Assembly (NCBI GenBank): GCA_029569255.1
Contig: JAKQUO010000009.1
Span: forward strand, 1-59,378
Origin: Acidobacteriota bacterium
GTDB lineage: Bacteria; Acidobacteriota; Aminicenantia; Aminicenantales; Saccharicenantaceae
DNA: 59,378 nucleotides
Reading direction: 5' to 3'
Of this stretch, positions 9,440-17,694 are shown one piece after another. Both the position numbers and the translations under genes were made by a program. Positions within the stretch are counted from its first letter, which is position 1. Each line of letters starts with the position of its first letter. The notes below the pieces were generated by a model that searched no databases, was not told the DNA's origin, and worked only from the letters and a program-made list of their open reading frames with translations.

Positions 9440-10360
9440 CTACTTGTCGGAGACGACCCGGCCGATGTCGCTCGACCGGGCCAGCCGGGACATGTGCCCG
9501 TAGACGATCCTCGAGATCTCGGCGATGGCCGGATTGCCGTCGCCGTCGCGCTTGAGGTAGGTCGTCATGACGCTCAGGATGTAAGGCCGGCCCGGGAGCC
9601 CGACGATCCCCGAATCGCAGCGGACGGCCTCGAGCTCGCCGGGCTTCTCGGCCACCTCGACGCCCTCGGCGACGCCGGCCCGGAGGGGGCTGTCCTTGGG
9701 GATGGCCAGGATCCCCAGAAGGTCCTTGCGGTAGGGCTCCTTGAGGGCCGGGCCGCGCCAGATCTTTTCGAGCAGCGTCATCATCTCGAACGGCGTCGAG
9801 ACGTTCTCCCGGCCCTCCGCGGCGGCCTTGAGGTCCATCATCCGCCGCCGCAGCCGCGTCTTCGGCAGGCCCAGCCCGTCGAGCCTCTTGTCGACGGCCC
9901 CGAGGCCGACCCTGTCGATGAGCAGGTTGGTGGCCGTGTTGTCCGAGAGGACGACCATGAGCACGGCCAGGTCGCGGACCGAGAGCGACAGGCCGGGATG
10001 CCCGAGGTGGACCAGGACGCCCGACCCCGGGACCTTGCGGGCCTCGTCGACCGCGACGAGCTCGCCGAGCCCGAGGCGCCCCTCCTCGGCCTGCTTGAAG
10101 ACCTCGAACAGGACGGCGATCTTGATCGAGCTGGCCTGCGGGAAGACCTCCCGCTCGTTGATGAACAGCGTCTTTCCCGCCGTCAGGTCCTTGAGGGCCA
10201 GGCCCAGGACGCCGTCGAGCCCCGCCTCGACCTCGTGGATCGCGGCGGCCAGCTTGGCGTCGAGGACGGCCTGGAAGCGCTGCTGAGCCGGCGCCGGGCG
10301 CGCGGCCCAGCAAGTCATGACCGAAACCAGCGCGAACGCCGCGGCGGACCTTTTCGTCAT
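9440..10360 (-). CDS. Class A beta-lactamase-like serine hydrolase lacking Glu166 and KTG
   Basis: Exported serine hydrolase with the class A beta-lactamase fold, 306 residues. A signal peptide precedes residue ~26. Ser77-x-x-Lys80 (SSIK) and Ser139-Asp-Asn (SDN) are present. The usual KTG triad is KPG at about 239-241. The omega-loop region reads RRMMDLKAAAEGREN rather than ExxLN, so the general-base Glu166 appears absent. Proteins of this kind are often annotated 'serine hydrolase', and I do not expect efficient beta-lactam hydrolysis. It may be a peptidoglycan carboxypeptidase or esterase. The start was chosen for the signal peptide, with GGGAGG upstream. It is convergent with the epimerase gene, 7 bases away. 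Confidence 0.8.
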   Translation of the reverse strand: MTKRSAAAFALVSVMTCWAARPAPAQQRFQAVLDAKLAAAIHEVEAGLDGVLGLALKDLTAGKTLFINEREVFPQASSIKIAVLFEVFKQAEEGRLGLGELVAVDEARKVPGSGVLVHLGHPGLSLSVRDLAVLMVVLSDNTATNLLIDRVGLGAVDKRLDGLGLPKTRLRRRMMDLKAAAEGRENVSTPFEMMTLLEKIWRGPALKEPYRKDLLGILAIPKDSPLRAGVAEGVEVAEKPGELEAVRCDSGIVGLPGRPYILSVMTTYLKRDGDGNPAIAEISRIVYGHMSRLARSSDIGRVVSDK

Positions 10361-10385
10361 CACGGGCCTCCCGTCTTTTTCGACC

Positions 10386-10415
10386 ACATTAGCCCAACCC
10401 GGAGGGCCGAGTCAA
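10386..10415 (-). promoter_or_regulatory. Promoter-like hexamers upstream of the serine hydrolase
   Basis: TTGACT and TAATGT are 18 bp apart on the minus strand, about 25 bp before the start codon. The element lies just past the stop of the lytic transglycosylase gene, so the hydrolase may have its own promoter in addition to read-through. Confidence 0.5.
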
Positions 10416-10425
10416 ACGGACGCGG

Positions 10426-12069
10426 CTACTTGTCCGGGCCGGCCTGGATGACCAGCTTCTGGCCGACGGCGATGATGTCCGAGACGAGGCCGTTCGAAGC
10501 CTTGATCCTCTCCACGGTCGTCCCGTAGAGCTTGGCGATCTGGAAGAGGTTGTCGCCGTTGCGGACGACGTGGGTGACGGCCTCGCCCGGCTTGGCCGCC
10601 GGCGCGGCCGACGCGGCCTCGACGCCGCCCCGCGAGGGCACCCGGAGGACCTGGCCGACCCGGATGAGGTTCGAGCCGAGCCCGTTCAGGCGCTTGAGGG
10701 CGTCGACCGACGTCCGGTAGCGGCGGGCGATGGCCCCCAGGGTGTCGCCCGGCCGCACGGTCAGGCGGTCGGTGACGACGTCCGGCGGGATGTACTGGGG
10801 CAGCGAGGCGATCGAGGCCAGGCAGGGGTCCCCGTAGCCGGCCGGGACGCGGAGGTCGTAGGCGTAGTTGGGCGTCGAATCGTGGCGGAGCTCCGGGTTC
10901 AGCCCGACGAGGACCGCGGCGTCGAGGCCGAGGCTCTGGGACAGGGTGGCCAGCCGGACCGCGGCGTTGACCTTGACCGTCTCGAAGGCCAGGGGAGGGT
11001 CGGGGGCGGCGAGCTCGAAGCCGTACTTGGCCGGGTCGCCGACGATGAGGAGCGTGGCGATGAACCGGGGCACGTGCCGGGCCGTCTCGAAGGGCAGGTT
11101 GGCGAAGATGTCCCAGAAGCTGTCGAAATAATCGACTTTCTGGGCCCGGATGACCCGCTGGACGGCCGCCTCGCCGCAGTTGTAGGCGGCGATGGCCGTC
11201 GTCCAGTCGCCGAACATGTCGTGCAGCTCGACCATGTAGCGGATGGCCGCCCGGGTGGCCTTGACCGGGTCCATGCGCTCGTCGACGTACTTGTCCTGCT
11301 CGAGCCCGTAGCGGTAGCCGGTCGAGCGGATGAACTGCCACATGCCCAGGGCCCGGGCCCGGGACAGGGCCCGCGGCTTGAAGGCGCTCTCGATGAGCGG
11401 GATCCAGGCCAGCTGCTCGGGCAGGCGCGCGCTGCGGAGCTCGGCCAGGATCATGTCCATGTACTGGCCGGAGCGCCGGTAGGCTTCCTCGAAGGCCTTC
11501 CGTTCGACTGTCTGGAACGACTTGACCTCCCGCAGGACCCACTGGTTCTCGACGAGGGGGATGCTGCCGTTGACCGGGGAGGCCAGGGTGGTCCGGAAGG
11601 CCGAGATCTTCTGGATCCTCTGGGCGATGAGGATGCGCAGGTCGCTCTTCTCCTGGAGGATGGGGGAGTCGGTCGGAGCGGATATCTTGAGGAGGAGGCT
11701 GTAAGCCTCGTCGAGCCTGGCCAGCGCCCCGTCCATGTCCTCGCGCTCCAGGGCGGCCTGGGCCTCCTCGTAGGCGGCGAAGGCGTCCTCGAGGAGAGAG
11801 GCGGCGTCCTTCCCCGCGCCGGGCTTTCCTTCGGCCTCCCCGGGCTCGGCCGGCTTGAGCCCGGCCCCGGCCGGCGGCGCCAGGGCCTCGGGCCCCGGGA
11901 CCTCCGGGGGCTTCACGGCCTCGGCCTGTCCGGCCGCGGCGGGGGCCGTCCGGGGCGGGGCCTCGGGGGCCGTCCGCGGCGGTTTCGGGGCCGTCGAACA
12001 GGCGGCCGGGAGGAGGAAAGCCAGGGAGGCGAGGGCGGCCGCCCAGGAGAAGACCCGTTTCTCGCGCAT
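10426..12069 (-). CDS. MltD-like membrane-bound lytic transglycosylase with two LysM domains
   Basis: Predicted outer-membrane lipoprotein that cleaves glycan strands to 1,6-anhydro-muropeptides, 547 residues. A lipobox (PAAC, Cys24) follows a hydrophobic signal. A Pro/Ala/Glu-rich linker and a helical region precede the SLT goose-lysozyme-like domain (about 210-330). There, Glu in IPLIESAF is the likely catalytic acid, and GMWQFI and AYNCGEAAV are family motifs. Two LysM peptidoglycan-binding repeats lie near the C-terminus (VRPGDTLGAIARRY and VRNGDNLFQIAKLY). No clear Shine-Dalgarno site precedes the ATG, which lies only 10 nt from a good -10 element. Confidence 0.9.
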   Translation of the reverse strand: MREKRVFSWAAALASLAFLLPAACSTAPKPPRTAPEAPPRTAPAAAGQAEAVKPPEVPGPEALAPPAGAGLKPAEPGEAEGKPGAGKDAASLLEDAFAAYEEAQAALEREDMDGALARLDEAYSLLLKISAPTDSPILQEKSDLRILIAQRIQKISAFRTTLASPVNGSIPLVENQWVLREVKSFQTVERKAFEEAYRRSGQYMDMILAELRSARLPEQLAWIPLIESAFKPRALSRARALGMWQFIRSTGYRYGLEQDKYVDERMDPVKATRAAIRYMVELHDMFGDWTTAIAAYNCGEAAVQRVIRAQKVDYFDSFWDIFANLPFETARHVPRFIATLLIVGDPAKYGFELAAPDPPLAFETVKVNAAVRLATLSQSLGLDAAVLVGLNPELRHDSTPNYAYDLRVPAGYGDPCLASIASLPQYIPPDVVTDRLTVRPGDTLGAIARRYRTSVDALKRLNGLGSNLIRVGQVLRVPSRGGVEAASAAPAAKPGEAVTHVVRNGDNLFQIAKLYGTTVERIKASNGLVSDIIAVGQKLVIQAGPDK

Positions 12070-12079
12070 CTTTCACACT

Positions 12080-12108
12080 CTTATACCATAAGCCGGAGAG
12101 GCGGTCAA
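12080..12108 (-). promoter_or_regulatory. Promoter of the LysM transglycosylase gene
   Basis: TTGACC and TATAAG are separated by 17 bp on the minus strand. The predicted transcription start is about 4 nt before the ATG, leaving essentially no leader. This makes leaderless or near-leaderless translation likely if the promoter is the one used. Confidence 0.6.
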
Positions 12109-12131
12109 AAGGTTAGTCGCGGCGGCGGGCT

Positions 12132-13103
12132 TCAGGCGGACTTGCGGTGCCAGTTCCAGGCCGTCTCGACGATCGTCTCGAGCGAGGACAGGCGGGCCGT
12201 CCACCCCAGGACCCGCTCGGCCTTGGCCTTCGAGGCCAGCAGGACGGCCACGTCCCCCGGCCGCCGGGCGGCGATGTCGTAGGGGACCGGGCGCCCCGTC
12301 ACCCGCTCGACCGCCCCGACGACCTCGAGGACGGAGTGTCCCTTCTCGGTGCCGAGGTTGACGACGTCGCCCGGACCCCCGTCCAGGAGCCTCCGCAGGG
12401 CCAGGACGTGGGCCCGGGCCAGGTCCGTGACGTGGATGTAGTCGCGCACGGCCGTCCCGTCGGGGGTGGGGAAATCGCCTCCGAAGACCCGGAGCCGGGG
12501 CTTGCGGCCGAGGAGGCTGAGGAGGATGTTGGGGACGAGGTGGGTCTCCGGCTCGTGGCATTCGCCGGCCGTGCCGTCGAGGGCCGCGCCGGCGGCGTTG
12601 AAGTAGCGGAGCGAGACGGCCCTGAGGCCGTGGGCCCTCTCGTAGTCCCGGAGGATCGTCTCGACCATGAGCTTGGCCCGGCCGTAGGGATTGGCCGGCC
12701 GGGCCGGGTGGCTCTCGGTGATGGGCGCCTCATCGGGCTCGCCGTAGACGGCGGCCGTCGACGAGAAGATGAGGGCCGGGGTCCCGGCCTCGAGCATGGC
12801 GTCGAACAGGTTCAGGCTGGTCGTCAGGTTGTGGGCGTAGTACTTGCGGGGGTCGGCGACCGACTCGCCGACCTGGATGAAGGAGGCGAAGTGGAGGACG
12901 GCCCCGATCCGGCGCTCCCGGAAGACCCGCCGCAGGGCCTCGCGGTCCAGGAGGTCGGCCCGGACGAACGGGGCGTCGCCGACGAGCTCCCTGCGGCCGC
13001 TCGAGAGGTTGTCGAGGACGAGGACGTCGAAGCCCTCCCGGACGAGCTCCTTGACGGCGTGCGAGCCGATGTAGCCGGCCCCGCCGGCGACGAGAACGGT
13101 CAT
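12132..13103 (-). CDS. galE: UDP-glucose 4-epimerase
   Basis: NAD-dependent UDP-hexose 4-epimerase of the SDR extended family, 323 residues. It supplies UDP-galactose or related sugars for cell-surface glycans. The Rossmann motif GGAGYIGS is at residues 7-14, Ser/Thr in the FSSTAAVYG segment, and the catalytic Tyr140-xxx-Lys144 in NPYGRAK. ETHLVPN and the C-terminal RRPGDV segment are typical of GalE. It is the last gene of a coupled set, and its ATG overlaps the stop of the upstream tRNA nucleotidyltransferase gene. Confidence 0.94.
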   Translation of the reverse strand: MTVLVAGGAGYIGSHAVKELVREGFDVLVLDNLSSGRRELVGDAPFVRADLLDREALRRVFRERRIGAVLHFASFIQVGESVADPRKYYAHNLTTSLNLFDAMLEAGTPALIFSSTAAVYGEPDEAPITESHPARPANPYGRAKLMVETILRDYERAHGLRAVSLRYFNAAGAALDGTAGECHEPETHLVPNILLSLLGRKPRLRVFGGDFPTPDGTAVRDYIHVTDLARAHVLALRRLLDGGPGDVVNLGTEKGHSVLEVVGAVERVTGRPVPYDIAARRPGDVAVLLASKAKAERVLGWTARLSSLETIVETAWNWHRKSA

Positions 13104-14548
13104 CGGGGTGTCCTTTCGACGAGCCGGCGGGCCCTCTCGATCCCCCGGGCCCTGGTCTCGAACAGGCCGTCGAGCTGGGCTTTGTAGAGCTTCTTCAGCA
13201 GCCGGCCCATCTCCGGCCCGGGCGCGACGCCGAGCTCGATGAGGTCGCGGCCCATGACCAGGGGCTTGATCGTCTCCCGGTTGACCCGCAGCTCCTCGAA
13301 CCGCTTGAACAGCCAGCGGGCCGTCCGGTCGAGGCCGCGGACGAGGCGCTTCCCCCGCCCCGCCCGGTCGGCGGCGTCGAGCAGGGCCAGGAGCTCGATC
13401 TCCCCGTCGACGTCGGCGGCCAGGCGGTTGAAGGCCTTCTTGGTCACCTCGGCCCGGTTCGACCAGAGCTCGCCGGCCCGGTGGTGGGTCCGGATGAGGA
13501 GGGGCACCATCCGGCCGAGGTCGACGCCGCCCCAGGACCGGATGCGGAACCGGGCCAGGACGCGGCGGGCGGCCCGTTCGCTCTGGATGTCGTGCCCGGC
13601 CGAGGTCACGGCCATCCGGCCCCGCTTGAACTCCCAGCGCGTGGTCGAGGCCTTGCCGAGGTCGTGGAGGAGGGCGGCCAGGAGCAGGGCCAGCTTCCGC
13701 GGGTCGGGCAGGCCGGCCAGCCCGGCCAGGGCCGCGGCCTGGTCGACGGCGAGCTTGGTGTGGGCCCAGACCGTGTGGTGGCCGAACTCGTCCCGCTCCG
13801 GATGGAAGACCGAGTCCTGGATGACCAGGGCCAGGGCCTGGAGCTCGGGGTACCAGGCCTCGAGGACGCCCAGGCGGAACATCTCCTCGAGCCCGACGGA
13901 CGGCCGCGGCGAGCGAAGGAGCGTCTTGAACATCTCGTCGTTGACCCTCTCGAGGCTGAGGCCGGAGAGATCGACGCTCCGGGCGGCCGGGTAGATGGAC
14001 GGGTCGACCTTGAAGCCGAGGACCGAGGCGAACCGGGCCGCCCTGAGGACGCGGAGGGGGTCGTCGGGGAAGGCGGCCGGGTTGGTCAGGCGGAGACGCT
14101 TGGCCAGGGTGTCCCGGCGGCCCCCGAACGGGTCGATGAGCAGGCCGTCCTCGAGCCGGAGGGCCATGCTGTTGGTCCGGAAATCCCGGCGCTCCAGGTC
14201 CTTTTCGACGGGCAGGGCGGGGTCCGCGGCGACGAGGATGTCCTTGTGGCCCCGGGCGCCCCCGGCCCGGGCGGCCCGGTCGGTCCGCGGCAGGGCGACG
14301 TCGTAGGTCCCGCCCCCGACCGTGAACTTGATGACGCCGAAGCTCCGGCCGACCAGGTCGACGCGGCCGCGGCGCCCGAGCTTGCGGACGATCCTGTCGA
14401 GGGGGTGGCGGGCGACGAGGATGTCGACGTCGGGGGAGGGGCGGCCGCGGACGAGGTCGCGGACGTAGCCGCCGACGGCGTAGACGTCGGGCCCGAAGAG
14501 CCGGACGAACAGCGCCCGGTCGGCGAAGTCGGCCTGGAGACGCGTCAT
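13100..14548 (-). CDS. CCA tRNA nucleotidyltransferase / poly(A) polymerase family protein with HD domain
   Basis: Class II nucleotidyltransferase of the CCA-adding/poly(A) polymerase family, 482 residues. The N-terminus shows VGGYVRDL and the metal-binding DVDILV, followed by RRDFRTNSMA and DPLRVLRAARFAS, which are family motifs. A C-terminal HD-type domain is visible at LHDLGKAS. The start was chosen at the ATG overlapping the stop of the upstream C1-type peptidase gene (ATGA). The longer frame upstream is antisense-like sequence. CCA addition versus polyadenylation cannot be decided from motifs alone. The family is essential or near-essential in tRNA maturation. Confidence 0.9.
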   Translation of the reverse strand: MTRLQADFADRALFVRLFGPDVYAVGGYVRDLVRGRPSPDVDILVARHPLDRIVRKLGRRGRVDLVGRSFGVIKFTVGGGTYDVALPRTDRAARAGGARGHKDILVAADPALPVEKDLERRDFRTNSMALRLEDGLLIDPFGGRRDTLAKRLRLTNPAAFPDDPLRVLRAARFASVLGFKVDPSIYPAARSVDLSGLSLERVNDEMFKTLLRSPRPSVGLEEMFRLGVLEAWYPELQALALVIQDSVFHPERDEFGHHTVWAHTKLAVDQAAALAGLAGLPDPRKLALLLAALLHDLGKASTTRWEFKRGRMAVTSAGHDIQSERAARRVLARFRIRSWGGVDLGRMVPLLIRTHHRAGELWSNRAEVTKKAFNRLAADVDGEIELLALLDAADRAGRGKRLVRGLDRTARWLFKRFEELRVNRETIKPLVMGRDLIELGVAPGPEMGRLLKKLYKAQLDGLFETRARGIERARRLVERTPR

Positions 14549-15765
14549 GGGCCTGCCGGGAATTTCTCCAGGACCTCCTTGACGGCGTCCCGGTGGACCA
14601 GGAACGCCAGGCATTTCAGCCGGATGTAGGCCTCCTGGTAGAAGAAGTAGCCCTTGTGGCGGCCCCAGTAGGCGTTCTCCCAGGAGTCCTTGACCAGGAA
14701 CCAGTTGCCCTTGGCCGACTCGAGGTAGCCGACGCAATGGACGGCGTGGTCGTCCGCCGTCGCCCCGTTCTTGAACCGCAGCTCCCGGCTGGACTGGTCG
14801 ATGTAAGCCGAGGGGATGTCGAAGGTCGGGACCATGGCCACGTCGGCCTCGCCGAGGTAGCCGGGCTCGGAGAAATCGACGGACAGGACGGCCGAGTAGC
14901 CCTTGCGCAAGGCCCGGAGGAGGGCCAGCGCATATTCGTAGAGCGGCAGGTTGTGGTAGTCCCGGCTGCGCCGCCAGTTGTCGGGGACCTCGAATTCCCC
15001 CTTGGTGTAGAAGGGCAGGTACATGAAGCTGACGAAGGCGACATAGTCGGAGGGCCGGAGCCCGAGCGAAGCGAGGAATTCGGGCGGCGTCAGGGACCGC
15101 CCGTCGACGTCGATCCTGTCGGGCGGCCGGCCCATGTGCTTGTCGAGGATGGCCCGGACGCCGGCCAGGGCCCGGGCCTCGTCCCAGTCGTTCCGGGCGG
15201 CCAGCCCGGAGAGATAGTCGCGGTACTCGCGGAGAAGGGCCCGGTCGTCGTGAGCGGTCCGGCCGGCCGGCAGGCCCGTGTAATCGGCGGCCCGAACGAG
15301 GCCGTACTGGGCGGCGCGGGCCAGGGCCGAGTCGGCCTGGGACCCGTTGCTGAGGAAGGACCGGCCCTTCTCCCGGACGAAGCGGCGGGCCTTCTCGACG
15401 TATTCCCAGTAAACGATGAACATCTCGGACAGCCGGACCTCGGCCCGGCCTTGGCGCCGAAGCTCGGATTCGAGGAGCGAGACCGTGGCGTAGCTCCAGC
15501 AGTTGCCCGTCTTTCCCTGCTCCACGGGCGGCAGATGGGGCAGGCGGGTGAACTCGAGGAGGTCCTCAGGCCGCTCGAAGCCTTCCAGGTCGACGGCCAG
15601 GACGTCCCGCTCGGCGCCCGCCGGGGACTCCCGGACGTAGACGGCCCGGTCGTGCCTGGGCTGGCCCGCGGCCTGGCCGGCGGGCGGCCGGCCGGAGCCG
15701 CAGGACAACGCGACGGCGGCGGCCAGAAGGACGGCGGCGAGCGGGACCGGGGCGCGGCAGTTCAT
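14545..15765 (-). CDS. C1B-type (bleomycin hydrolase-like) cysteine protease, lipoprotein
   Basis: Predicted exported papain-like protease of the C1B group, 406 residues. The signal ends in ALSC, a lipobox-like site. The nucleophile is Cys in KTGNCWSYA, and the His is in DDHAVHCVGY. The position of the usual catalytic Asn (NSW) reads KDSWENAYWG, an Asp substitution. The ATG at 15765 was chosen over one two codons upstream because AAGGAGGG is 6-7 nt from it but directly abuts the upstream one. First gene of a minus-strand set with the CCA-type enzyme and galE. No functional link between them is evident beyond coupling. Confidence 0.85.
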   Translation of the reverse strand: MNCRAPVPLAAVLLAAAVALSCGSGRPPAGQAAGQPRHDRAVYVRESPAGAERDVLAVDLEGFERPEDLLEFTRLPHLPPVEQGKTGNCWSYATVSLLESELRRQGRAEVRLSEMFIVYWEYVEKARRFVREKGRSFLSNGSQADSALARAAQYGLVRAADYTGLPAGRTAHDDRALLREYRDYLSGLAARNDWDEARALAGVRAILDKHMGRPPDRIDVDGRSLTPPEFLASLGLRPSDYVAFVSFMYLPFYTKGEFEVPDNWRRSRDYHNLPLYEYALALLRALRKGYSAVLSVDFSEPGYLGEADVAMVPTFDIPSAYIDQSSRELRFKNGATADDHAVHCVGYLESAKGNWFLVKDSWENAYWGRHKGYFFYQEAYIRLKCLAFLVHRDAVKEVLEKFPAGP

Positions 15766-15804
15766 GGGCATCCCTCCTTGCCGGGCGTCCGGCCCGGACG
15801 GCCC

Positions 15805-15833
15805 ATTATAAGGGACTCCCTCGAACTTGTCAC
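15805..15833 (-). promoter_or_regulatory. Promoter for the C1B protease - CCA enzyme - galE set
   Basis: GTGACA and a perfect TATAAT are separated by 17 bp on the minus strand. The -35 hexamer overlaps that of a divergent promoter by five bases. Confidence 0.65.
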
Positions 15834-15855
15834 GCGCCGGAGTTTAGGCTATCCT
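15827..15855 (+). promoter_or_regulatory. Divergent promoter for the LEA2-like gene
   Basis: TTGTCA and TATCCT are 17 bp apart, 16 bp before the ATG, with a purine-rich GAAGAAGAAG between. Its -35 element shares bases with the minus-strand promoter, so the two promoters should compete for RNA polymerase. Confidence 0.5.
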
Positions 15856-15871
15856 GGTCGGAAGAAGAAGA

Positions 15872-16717
15872 ATGAGAGCCCGCGCGGTCCTGGCCCTGAG
15901 TTTGGCGGCCTTCCTGGCCGGCCCTCCGGCCGCCGCGGCCGCCAAGGACGACCTGAAGCTCGCCCTGAAGGAGAAGGTCATCCGGGACCTCGGCTCGGCG
16001 GGCCTCGTCCTGGCCTTCCACGTCGCCGTCGAGAACGGCGCGGCGTCGGGCTTCGAGCTCGTCCGCTACCGGTACCGGGTCCGGATCAACCAGGTCGAAT
16101 ACCTCAACATGGCCGTGACGCTCGATGAGCCCCTGGAGGTCCCGGCCGGCCGGGAGACCCTGGTCGCCCTGCCGGTCAAGGTCTCGTACGACCATCTCCG
16201 GGCGGCCGTCGGGCCGGTCGAGGGCCAGGCCCTCTGCGACGTCGTCGGGGACATGTTCTTCCGCAGCGAGCGCGGCCGGGAGCAGAGGGCCCCCTTCGCC
16301 TTCAGCGGCGAGTTCCCCATCTTCCGGGACCCCGAGGTCGACATCCAGCCCCTCAAGGTCGTCGATCTGACCGTCGGCGGCGCCGACGTCGTCTTCCGCC
16401 CCCGCTTCAAGAACTTCAACGGCTACGAGCTCATCGTCGACGTCCTCGAGTTCGAGCTCTATTTCGCGGGCCGCCAGGTCCTGGCCGGGCCGGTCCCGGG
16501 CGACAAGAGCCTGCCCCGGATGGGCGAGAAGACCTTCTCCCTGCCGTTCCTCCTGGATTTCTTCGAGGCCGGGGAGGAGGTCCGGGAGGCCTTCGGGAAG
16601 GAGGAGTTCCCCTGCCGATTCACCGGCCGGATCGAGATCGCCTCGGTCTGGGGGCGCCTCCACATCCGCTTCGACAAGACCCAGGCGCTCCGGCTGGAGA
16701 AGGCCGACGGGCCTTAG
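15872..16717 (+). CDS. Exported protein with tandem LEA type 2 (WHy)-like domains
   Basis: 281 residues with a clear signal peptide (MRARAVLALSLAAFLAGPPAAAAA). The mature part seems to hold two related beta-sandwich units (about 30-145 and 155-275). Each unit has the LEA14/WHy-type pattern: a long strand followed by FxVxVENxx or PRFKNFNGYEL and then a predicted interface strand. LEA2-like proteins are common exported proteins of unknown role, linked to stress or envelope. I assign the family with moderate confidence and no specific function. The 3' end overlaps the convergent barrel gene by four bases. Confidence 0.6.
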   Translation: MRARAVLALSLAAFLAGPPAAAAAKDDLKLALKEKVIRDLGSAGLVLAFHVAVENGAASGFELVRYRYRVRINQVEYLNMAVTLDEPLEVPAGRETLVALPVKVSYDHLRAAVGPVEGQALCDVVGDMFFRSERGREQRAPFAFSGEFPIFRDPEVDIQPLKVVDLTVGGADVVFRPRFKNFNGYELIVDVLEFELYFAGRQVLAGPVPGDKSLPRMGEKTFSLPFLLDFFEAGEEVREAFGKEEFPCRFTGRIEIASVWGRLHIRFDKTQALRLEKADGP

Positions 16718-17514
16718 AACCAGAAGCTGAAGCCGATCGAGAGGGACAGCCCGCCGAGCTCGAAGGGCTCGAAATCGACGAGGAAGCCGTCGTCGAACTT
16801 CCCCTTGGCCCAGTGATAGCGGGCCTCGGCGTCTATCGTGGCCCGGTAGCCGATGGGGAACTGGACGCCGGCGAAGGCGTGGGGGCCGAAGGCGATGCCG
16901 CGCTCCCGGCTGTTGACGGAGACGACGGGGAAGACATCGATATCGCCGAGAACCGGGTCCGTGTAGACCCAGGGGTCTTCGAAGCCGGGGCGTTCGCCGT
17001 AGAGGCCGGTCGACCAGAAGTAGGCCCCGACGCCGCCTCCGACGTAGGGAACGAGCCTGGTCTTGCGGCCGAGCGGCGTGAACTTGACCGAGGCCGTGAC
17101 GGGCACGCTGGAGACCCGGAAGCTGTGGGAGAGATAATACCAGTCGTCGATGTCGTCCGGCTCCTGGTCCGTCGGGAAGGCGAACCAGCCCTCGTCGAAC
17201 TCGGTCTGGTCGTAGTCGTAGTAATCGCCGAGCCGGCGCCGGCTGAAGGATTCGACCCCCAGGACCAGGCTCAGGTTCGGCCCGAGGAAGCGCTCGTAGC
17301 TCGCGCCGTAGATCCCGCCCCGGAAGTCCTTGGGCGCGAAGGTCATCTGGTCGAACTCGATGCCCCAGAGACTGGTGTCGATGTGCTGCCTGAGGTAGGA
17401 GCCGGTGACGGCGCGCGGCATGAAGTAGCCGAATCGAAGGGTGAACATGTCGGCGAAGGCCAGCGAAGGCGCGAGAAGGGCCAACCCCGCGGCGAGGACG
17501 ATCGTTTTTTTCAT
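16714..17514 (-). CDS. Outer-membrane beta-barrel protein, unknown function
   Basis: 266 residues with a standard signal peptide (MKKTIVLAAGLALLAPSLAFA). It shows alternating hydrophobic strands, rich in Tyr/Phe/Gly, and ends in SIGFSFWF, the C-terminal aromatic signal for Bam-mediated insertion. Strand content suits an 8- to 10-strand barrel of the OmpW/OmpA-like 'porin family' class. No specific ligand or transport role can be read from the sequence. A GAGG-type ribosome-binding site precedes the ATG. Confidence 0.78.
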   Translation of the reverse strand: MKKTIVLAAGLALLAPSLAFADMFTLRFGYFMPRAVTGSYLRQHIDTSLWGIEFDQMTFAPKDFRGGIYGASYERFLGPNLSLVLGVESFSRRRLGDYYDYDQTEFDEGWFAFPTDQEPDDIDDWYYLSHSFRVSSVPVTASVKFTPLGRKTRLVPYVGGGVGAYFWSTGLYGERPGFEDPWVYTDPVLGDIDVFPVVSVNSRERGIAFGPHAFAGVQFPIGYRATIDAEARYHWAKGKFDDGFLVDFEPFELGGLSLSIGFSFWF

Positions 17515-17536
17515 CTCAGCCTCCTATACGCCGCTC

Positions 17537-17545
17537 ATTATAGCA
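17537..17545 (-). promoter_or_regulatory. Extended -10 promoter element of the barrel gene
   Basis: The minus strand reads TGCTATAAT, an extended -10 (TGn plus perfect TATAAT), with no recognisable -35. It lies 22 nt before the start codon, and TAGGAGG lies between. Confidence 0.55.
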
Positions 17546-17646
17546 AATAACGTGCCAGGGACGGGGCCCGTGCCTCAGGGGGAGGGGAGGGCCCGGATGT
17601 GCTCCAAACAGGACAGGCGTCCTCGGGCCGGGCCGGTGAGGGGTGT

Positions 17647-17675
17647 TTGACTTGCGGGCGCCGTCCGGCTACCAT
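17647..17675 (+). promoter_or_regulatory. Promoter of tsaC
   Basis: TTGACT and TACCAT are separated by 17 bp. The predicted start is about 13 nt before the GTG, with GGGAGAAG in the leader. Confidence 0.5.
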
Positions 17676-17694
17676 CGCGGACGGGAGAAGACCC

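Noticed and set aside
17551..17574. CGTGCCAGGGACGGGGCCCGTGCC as a possible REP element
   Set aside because: Only a short ACGGG/CCCGT palindrome is present, with no second copy found in the window.
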